A stretch of DNA of 64,000 nt from assembly GCF_047425865.1 (NCBI RefSeq), contig NZ_CP179735.1, one strand, 5' to 3'. The notes beneath the pieces are model-generated. The model was not told the DNA's origin and ran no database searches. It saw only the letters and a list, made by a program, of their open reading frames with translations. A program made the position numbers and the translations under genes. The DNA comes from Macrococcoides equi. Its GTDB lineage: Bacteria > Bacillota > Bacilli > Staphylococcales > Staphylococcaceae. Each line of letters begins with the position of its first letter. Position 1 is the stretch's first letter. Positions 59,760 to 64,000 of this stretch are shown here, piece by piece.

Positions 59760-60350
59760 ATGTACGCTTATTTAGATGGAAAGTTAGAAGATATATTGCC
59801 GACTCATTTAGTTGTATCGGTGAACGGTATAGGTTATGAATGTCTTGTCCCTAACCCGTATCGTTTTCAAAAGTATTTAAAAAAAGAATTGAAATTATTT
59901 ACTCAGCTTATTGTTCGCGAAGATGCACACACACTGTATGGTTTTGAAAATATTGAAGAAAAACAATTATTTTTATCGCTTAATAAAGTGACAGGCATAG
60001 GACCGAAATCTGCGTTAGCAATCTTAGCATCAAGTTCACCACGTGATATAAAAAATGCAATCGAGAATGAAAATGACAGCTATTTAATTAAATTTCCAGG
60101 TATCGGGAAAAAGACAGCACGTCAAATGATTCTAGATCTTAAAGGAAAATTGATTATCACTGATGAATCAGAAGTATTTAAAGAAATAACTGAACAAAAA
60201 ACTGAAGTGATAGAGGAAGCCTTACTCGCTTTAGAAGCTTTAGGCTATACTAAACGAGAGCTGCAAAAAGTTGAAAAAGTACTTAAACAGGAGCAACTGC
60301 AAACAGTTGATGAGAATGTTAAACGTGCCTTTCAAATGTTAGTGTCTTAG
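59760..60350 (+). CDS. ruvA: Holliday junction DNA helicase subunit RuvA
   Basis: A 196-residue tetrameric junction-binding protein: OB-fold N-terminus (MYAYLDGKLEDILPTHLVV), HhH pairs (VTGIGPKSALAIL, FPGIGKKTARQMILDLKGK) and C-terminal UBA-like domain (EALLALEALGYTKRELQKVEKV) that contacts RuvB. SD GGAGGG. Next gene ruvB follows by 14 bp. Confidence 0.97.
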   Translation: MYAYLDGKLEDILPTHLVVSVNGIGYECLVPNPYRFQKYLKKELKLFTQLIVREDAHTLYGFENIEEKQLFLSLNKVTGIGPKSALAILASSSPRDIKNAIENENDSYLIKFPGIGKKTARQMILDLKGKLIITDESEVFKEITEQKTEVIEEALLALEALGYTKRELQKVEKVLKQEQLQTVDENVKRAFQMLVS

Positions 60351-60364
60351 AAGGGGAGGATGGA

Positions 60365-61378
60365 ATGGACGACCGAATAACTGATGAATCGTTGTTAAAC
60401 ACTGATGAATTTCGTGAAGAATTAAGTTTACGTCCAGAAAAACTTTCCCAGTATATTGGACAGGACAAAATAAAACATAATTTGGATGTATTTATTCAGG
60501 CAGCCAAATTAAGAAATGAATCGTTAGATCATGTGTTATTGTATGGTCCACCGGGTCTGGGAAAAACTACATTGGCAACAATCGTGGCAAACGAACTCAA
60601 TGTAAATATTCGGACGACTTCAGGTCCCTCTATTGAACGACCGGGTGACTTAGCAGCAATTCTTTCGAGTTTAAATGCTGGAGATGTACTTTTTATAGAT
60701 GAGATTCACCGACTCAGTCGTGTAGTCGAAGAAGTACTTTATCCCGCGATGGAAGACTTTATGTTGGATATTGTTGTGGGCAAAGGAGAAGAAGCAAGAA
60801 GTATTCGTATTGAATTACCTCCATTCACACTAATCGGTGCGACGACTAGAGCTGGAAGCCTCTCTGCCCCTTTACGAGACAGATTTGGTGTACATTTAAG
60901 ATTAGATTATTATTCTGTAGATGATTTGTCACAAGTTGTCAGTCGAACGGCTGATGTATTTGATGTATTGATTGATGAGGCATCGGTGACCGAACTGGCA
61001 ATGCGTAGTCGTGGTACACCACGAATTGCCAATCGTCTGTTACGGCGAGTGCGTGATTTTGCGCAAGTTAAAAATAATGGATCAATAGATTATGCGATTA
61101 CTTCAGAAGCTTTGAACTTACTGCAAGTGGATGCGTTTGGTTTAGATCATATTGATCATAAAATATTACGTTCTATCATTGAACGTTATAACGGAGGACC
61201 GGTAGGGTTAGATACGATCGCAGTTTCTATAGGGGAAGAACGCATGACCTTAGAAGATGTATATGAACCGTATTTAATACAAAAAGGTTTTCTTGAAAGA
61301 ACACAAAGAGGTAGAATTGCGACACCTCTTGCATATGAACATTTTAATATACCGTTTAATAATGAAAAGAGGAAATAA
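60365..61378 (+). CDS. ruvB: Holliday junction branch migration ATPase RuvB
   Basis: A 337-residue AAA+ motor: Walker A GPPGLGKTTLATIVANEL (about 60-77), Walker B LFIDEIHRLSRVVEE, sensor 1 GATTRAG, arginine-finger region PLRDRFG, and C-terminal winged helix (TQRGRIATPLAYEH). ATG 60365 has GGGGAGGA; an in-frame-looking ATG at 60360 is out of frame. Its end abuts queA. Confidence 0.97.
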   Translation: MDDRITDESLLNTDEFREELSLRPEKLSQYIGQDKIKHNLDVFIQAAKLRNESLDHVLLYGPPGLGKTTLATIVANELNVNIRTTSGPSIERPGDLAAILSSLNAGDVLFIDEIHRLSRVVEEVLYPAMEDFMLDIVVGKGEEARSIRIELPPFTLIGATTRAGSLSAPLRDRFGVHLRLDYYSVDDLSQVVSRTADVFDVLIDEASVTELAMRSRGTPRIANRLLRRVRDFAQVKNNGSIDYAITSEALNLLQVDAFGLDHIDHKILRSIIERYNGGPVGLDTIAVSIGEERMTLEDVYEPYLIQKGFLERTQRGRIATPLAYEHFNIPFNNEKRK

Positions 61379-61379
61379 G

Positions 61380-62402
61380 TTGGATGTAAAAGATTTTGAT
61401 TTTGATTTACCGGAAAGATTAATTGCGCAAACTCCGTTACTTGATCGTACAGCAAGCAGATTACTAGCATTAAATAAGTTAACCGGTGAGATTACACACA
61501 CACATTTTAAATCGATAATTGATTTTTTAAATCCTGGAGATACGCTTGTACTCAATGATACAAAAGTGATGCCGGCACGTTTGTTTGGAGTTAAGTCTGA
61601 TACTGGTGCCAAAATAGAGATGTTAATGCTCACTGAGCATGACAATGGATGGGAAGTATTAATTAAACCAGCTAAACGCGTTCAAAAGGGTACAGAAGTG
61701 TCATTTGGTGATGGTAAGATCATTGCAACATGTGTTGAGGTGCTTGATCAGGGTGGTCGTATAATGAACTTAAGTTACGAGGGAATATTACAGGAACGTC
61801 TGGACGAACTCGGCTTAATGCCTTTACCTCCTTATATAAAAGAAACATTAGACGATCAGGACCGTTACCAGACAGTATATGCCAAAGCGATTGGTTCAGC
61901 AGCAGCACCAACAGCAGGTCTACATTTTACCGAGGAACTGTTAGAACAAATTCAGCAAAAAGGTGTCAATATTGCATATATTACATTACACGTCGGATTA
62001 GGAACATTTCGACCGGTAAGTGTTGATTCAATAGAAGATCATGATATGCATAGTGAATACTATGAAATGACAGCATCTACAGCTTCACTACTAAATGAAA
62101 CGAGAGCAAATGGAAAGAGAATTATATCTGTAGGTACGACTTCAACAAGAACACTTGAAACTATTGCAGACGAGAACGGTAAATTTAAAGCTGAAAGCGG
62201 CTGGACTGATATCTTTATTTATCCAGGTTATAGTTTCAAAGCAATTGATGCGATGATTACTAATTTTCATTTACCAAAATCAACACTTGTTATGCTTGTT
62301 TCAAGTTTAGCGACAAGAGAAATAATATTAAAAGCATATAACGAAGCAGTAAAAGAAGAATATCGCTTCTTTAGTTTCGGTGATGCTATGTTTATTTATT
62401 AA
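61380..62402 (+). CDS. queA: tRNA preQ1(34) S-adenosylmethionine ribosyltransferase-isomerase
   Basis: A 340-residue enzyme transferring the ribosyl group of SAM to preQ1 in tRNA, the penultimate step of queuosine formation. Motifs: FDLPERLIAQTP, LVLNDTKVMPARLFG, AAPTAGLHFTEELL, LHVGLGTFRPV and VGTTSTRTLE. The TTG at 61380 is 7 nt behind AGAGG and 1 bp past the ruvB stop; longer frames run inside ruvB. Confidence 0.96.
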   Translation: MDVKDFDFDLPERLIAQTPLLDRTASRLLALNKLTGEITHTHFKSIIDFLNPGDTLVLNDTKVMPARLFGVKSDTGAKIEMLMLTEHDNGWEVLIKPAKRVQKGTEVSFGDGKIIATCVEVLDQGGRIMNLSYEGILQERLDELGLMPLPPYIKETLDDQDRYQTVYAKAIGSAAAPTAGLHFTEELLEQIQQKGVNIAYITLHVGLGTFRPVSVDSIEDHDMHSEYYEMTASTASLLNETRANGKRIISVGTTSTRTLETIADENGKFKAESGWTDIFIYPGYSFKAIDAMITNFHLPKSTLVMLVSSLATREIILKAYNEAVKEEYRFFSFGDAMFIY

Positions 62403-62413
62403 AGGAGAGTATT

Positions 62414-63553
62414 ATGCCAGCTGTAACATATGAACATATAAAAACTTGTAAACAATCAGGAGCAAGACTTGGAATCGTTCGTACCCCACACGGGTCATTT
62501 GAAACGCCAATGTTTATGCCCGTAGGTACACAAGCGACAGTTAAGACGATGAGTCCGGAAGAATTAAAAACAATGAATGCAAAAATTATTTTAAGTAATA
62601 CGTATCATCTATGGTTAAGACCAGGGAGCGATATCATTCGTGAAGCGGGTGGTTTACATAAATTTATGAATTGGGATCGACCTATACTAACAGATAGTGG
62701 TGGATTTCAAGTATTTAGTTTAAGTGATATGCGCAAAATAGAAGAAGAAGGTGTTCATTTTAGACACCATTTAAATGGTTCCAAGCTGTTTTTAAGTCCT
62801 GAAAAAGCGATGCATATTCAAAATGATCTCGGTTCAGATATTATGATGGCATTTGATGAATGTCCTCCAATGCCTGCAACATATGAATATGTAAAAGCAA
62901 GTATTGAAAGAACGAGTCGTTGGGCAGAACGTTGTCTTAAAGCGCATCAACGTCCGAATGATCAAGCTTTATTTGGAATTATTCAGGGCGGTGAATATGA
63001 AGATTTACGTACACAGTCAGCGAAAGATTTAGTCTCACTAGATTTTCCTGGTTATGCTATTGGAGGTCTTTCGGTGGGTGAGCCAAAGCCTGTAATGTAT
63101 AGAATGTTAGAGCATACAACACCACTTATGCCATTTGATAAACCACGTTATCTTATGGGAGTAGGTTCTCCAGATGCATTAATAGAAGGGGCAATTCGAG
63201 GCATAGATATGTTTGATTGTGTATTGCCGACACGTATTGCTCGAAATGGTACGTGTATGACGAGTGCAGGACGTGTCGTGGTCAAAAATGCTAAGTATGA
63301 GCGAGATTATACACCACTTGATATGAATTGCGATTGTTACACATGCAAAAACTATACAAAAGCTTATATCAGACATTTGATTAAAGCTGATGAAACCTTT
63401 GGTATCCGTTTAACGACGATTCATAATCTACATTTCTTACTTAACTTGATGGAACAGGTAAGAGAAGCAATTAGAAATGATCGTTTATTAGACTTTAAAG
63501 AAGAATTCTTTGAAGCATACGGATTAAATGTAGAAAATCCAAAAAATTTCTAG
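62414..63553 (+). CDS. tgt: Queuine/preQ1 tRNA-guanine transglycosylase
   Basis: A 379-residue enzyme swapping G34 for preQ1 in tRNAs with GUN anticodons. Motifs: ILTDSGGFQVFSLS with the substrate Asp (about 90), DIMMAFDECPPMPA, IQGGEYEDLR, FDCVLPTRIARNG with nucleophile Asp, and the zinc ligands CDCYTC...H (about 303-334). Together with queA it makes epoxyqueuosine from preQ1. Confidence 0.97.
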   Translation: MPAVTYEHIKTCKQSGARLGIVRTPHGSFETPMFMPVGTQATVKTMSPEELKTMNAKIILSNTYHLWLRPGSDIIREAGGLHKFMNWDRPILTDSGGFQVFSLSDMRKIEEEGVHFRHHLNGSKLFLSPEKAMHIQNDLGSDIMMAFDECPPMPATYEYVKASIERTSRWAERCLKAHQRPNDQALFGIIQGGEYEDLRTQSAKDLVSLDFPGYAIGGLSVGEPKPVMYRMLEHTTPLMPFDKPRYLMGVGSPDALIEGAIRGIDMFDCVLPTRIARNGTCMTSAGRVVVKNAKYERDYTPLDMNCDCYTCKNYTKAYIRHLIKADETFGIRLTTIHNLHFLLNLMEQVREAIRNDRLLDFKEEFFEAYGLNVENPKNF

Positions 63554-63562
63554 GAGGTCAAT

Positions 63563-63835
63563 ATGTCAACAGAGATGCAGGCAATTATTATGCAGGTATT
63601 ACCTTTAATTGTTTTACTGTTGGTTGCTTATGTGCTAATGATTCGCCCACAACAAAAAAGATCGCGTGAGCAACAAGAGTTACTGCGCCATTTAAAACGT
63701 GGAGATAAAGTAGCGACAATCGGAGGATTACAAGGAACAGTAAAATCTGTAGATTCTAAATATGTAACGATTATTGTCAATAATAAAGGAACTGAAATGA
63801 CATTTGATAAGCTTGCAATAAAAAAAGCGCAATAG
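63563..63835 (+). CDS. yajC: Preprotein translocase subunit YajC
   Basis: A 90-residue membrane protein: an N-terminal helix (about 10-28, VLPLIVLLLVAYVLMIRPQQK) and a cytoplasmic domain (GDKVATIGGLQGTVKSVDSKYVTI). It associates with SecDF and YidC. SD TAGGAGG, 9 bp after tgt, so it is co-transcribed. Confidence 0.96.
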   Translation: MSTEMQAIIMQVLPLIVLLLVAYVLMIRPQQKRSREQQELLRHLKRGDKVATIGGLQGTVKSVDSKYVTIIVNNKGTEMTFDKLAIKKAQ

Positions 63836-63928
63836 TAATATCTAACGAATTTAGTTTTATGATATGATATTGGTATTTATTACAATGTTTTTAAATAGTT
63901 ATAAAATTTTATTTTTCGAGGTGAAAGA

Positions 63929-64000
63929 GTGAAGAAGCGCAGTAGATTAATAGCATTATTGTTATTAACAATTCTTTTATTTAGTTCAATGGGTGTTACA
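63929..64000 (+). CDS. secDF: Start of SecDF protein-export protein, cut by the window edge
   Basis: A GTG at 63929 behind GAGGTGAAA opens a frame reading KKRSRLIALLLLTILLFSSM, the first membrane helix, still open at 64000. Position after yajC and the basic-hydrophobic start fit SecDF, the proton-driven aid to Sec export. Only 24 codons are visible. Confidence 0.78.
   Translation, partial: MKKRSRLIALLLLTILLFSSMGVT

Overview
The window is a low-GC Firmicutes chromosome segment. Nearly all genes lie on the + strand, and the gene content and order match the family Staphylococcaceae: pheST-rnhC-zapA-cvpA-polX-mutS2-trxA-uvrC-sdhCAB-murI-rdgB, tig-clpX-engB-hemAXCDBL, valS-folC, comC-radC, mreCD-rplU-prp-rpmA-(spo0B-like)-obgE-pheB-ruvAB-queA-tgt-yajC-secDF. 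The L27 precursor with its cleavable N-terminus and the L21 and T-box leaders fit this. Several accessory genes and repeats are not ones I know from Staphylococcus aureus, so I favour Macrococcus or a close relative. That genus call is inference; the family call is firm.

Layout. 1-6.1 kb: poorly characterised genes, a histidine phosphatase, a divergent ipdC/MarR pair with a clear operator, a SpoU methyltransferase and a cassette of three small membrane proteins. 6.1-9.9 kb: T-box-controlled pheST. 9.9-11.5 kb: a NERD-domain gene, a 61-bp hairpin repeat array and a 31-codon membrane ORF behind rnhC. 12.5-20 kb: cell division, DNA repair and thioredoxin genes. 20-23.5 kb: sdhCAB, with Fur-, cre- and Rex-like motifs upstream and a 125-bp tandem repeat at the sdhB stop codon. 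23.6-26 kb: MarR regulator, murI, rdgB, phosphodiesterase. 26.1-28 kb: tRNA-Arg(TCT), a DUF4352-type protein and a sirtuin on the minus strand. 28-39.4 kb: Nudix-like and repeat-helical proteins, tig, clpX, engB and the haem operon making uroporphyrinogen III precursors. 39.7-45.5 kb: membrane proteins, T-box-controlled valS, folC. 45.6-49 kb: YfcC-type carrier, comC, radC. 49-53.2 kb: a heterodimeric ABC exporter of BmrCD type behind a 22-codon leader peptide, attenuator and CodY-like box. 53.3-64 kb: a beta-N-acetylhexosaminidase, mreC (frameshifted), mreD, the L21/L27 operon, obgE, ruvAB, the queuosine genes queA and tgt, yajC and the start of secDF.

The window is mostly housekeeping core. 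The most interesting parts are regulatory and non-coding: the leader-peptide attenuator before the exporter, two regularly spaced intergenic hairpin arrays (51-bp and 61-bp periods) that both sit between convergent genes, the structured 125-bp duplication after sdhB, and several small membrane ORFs. I found no CRISPR array, prophage, insertion sequence or recognisable defence island.
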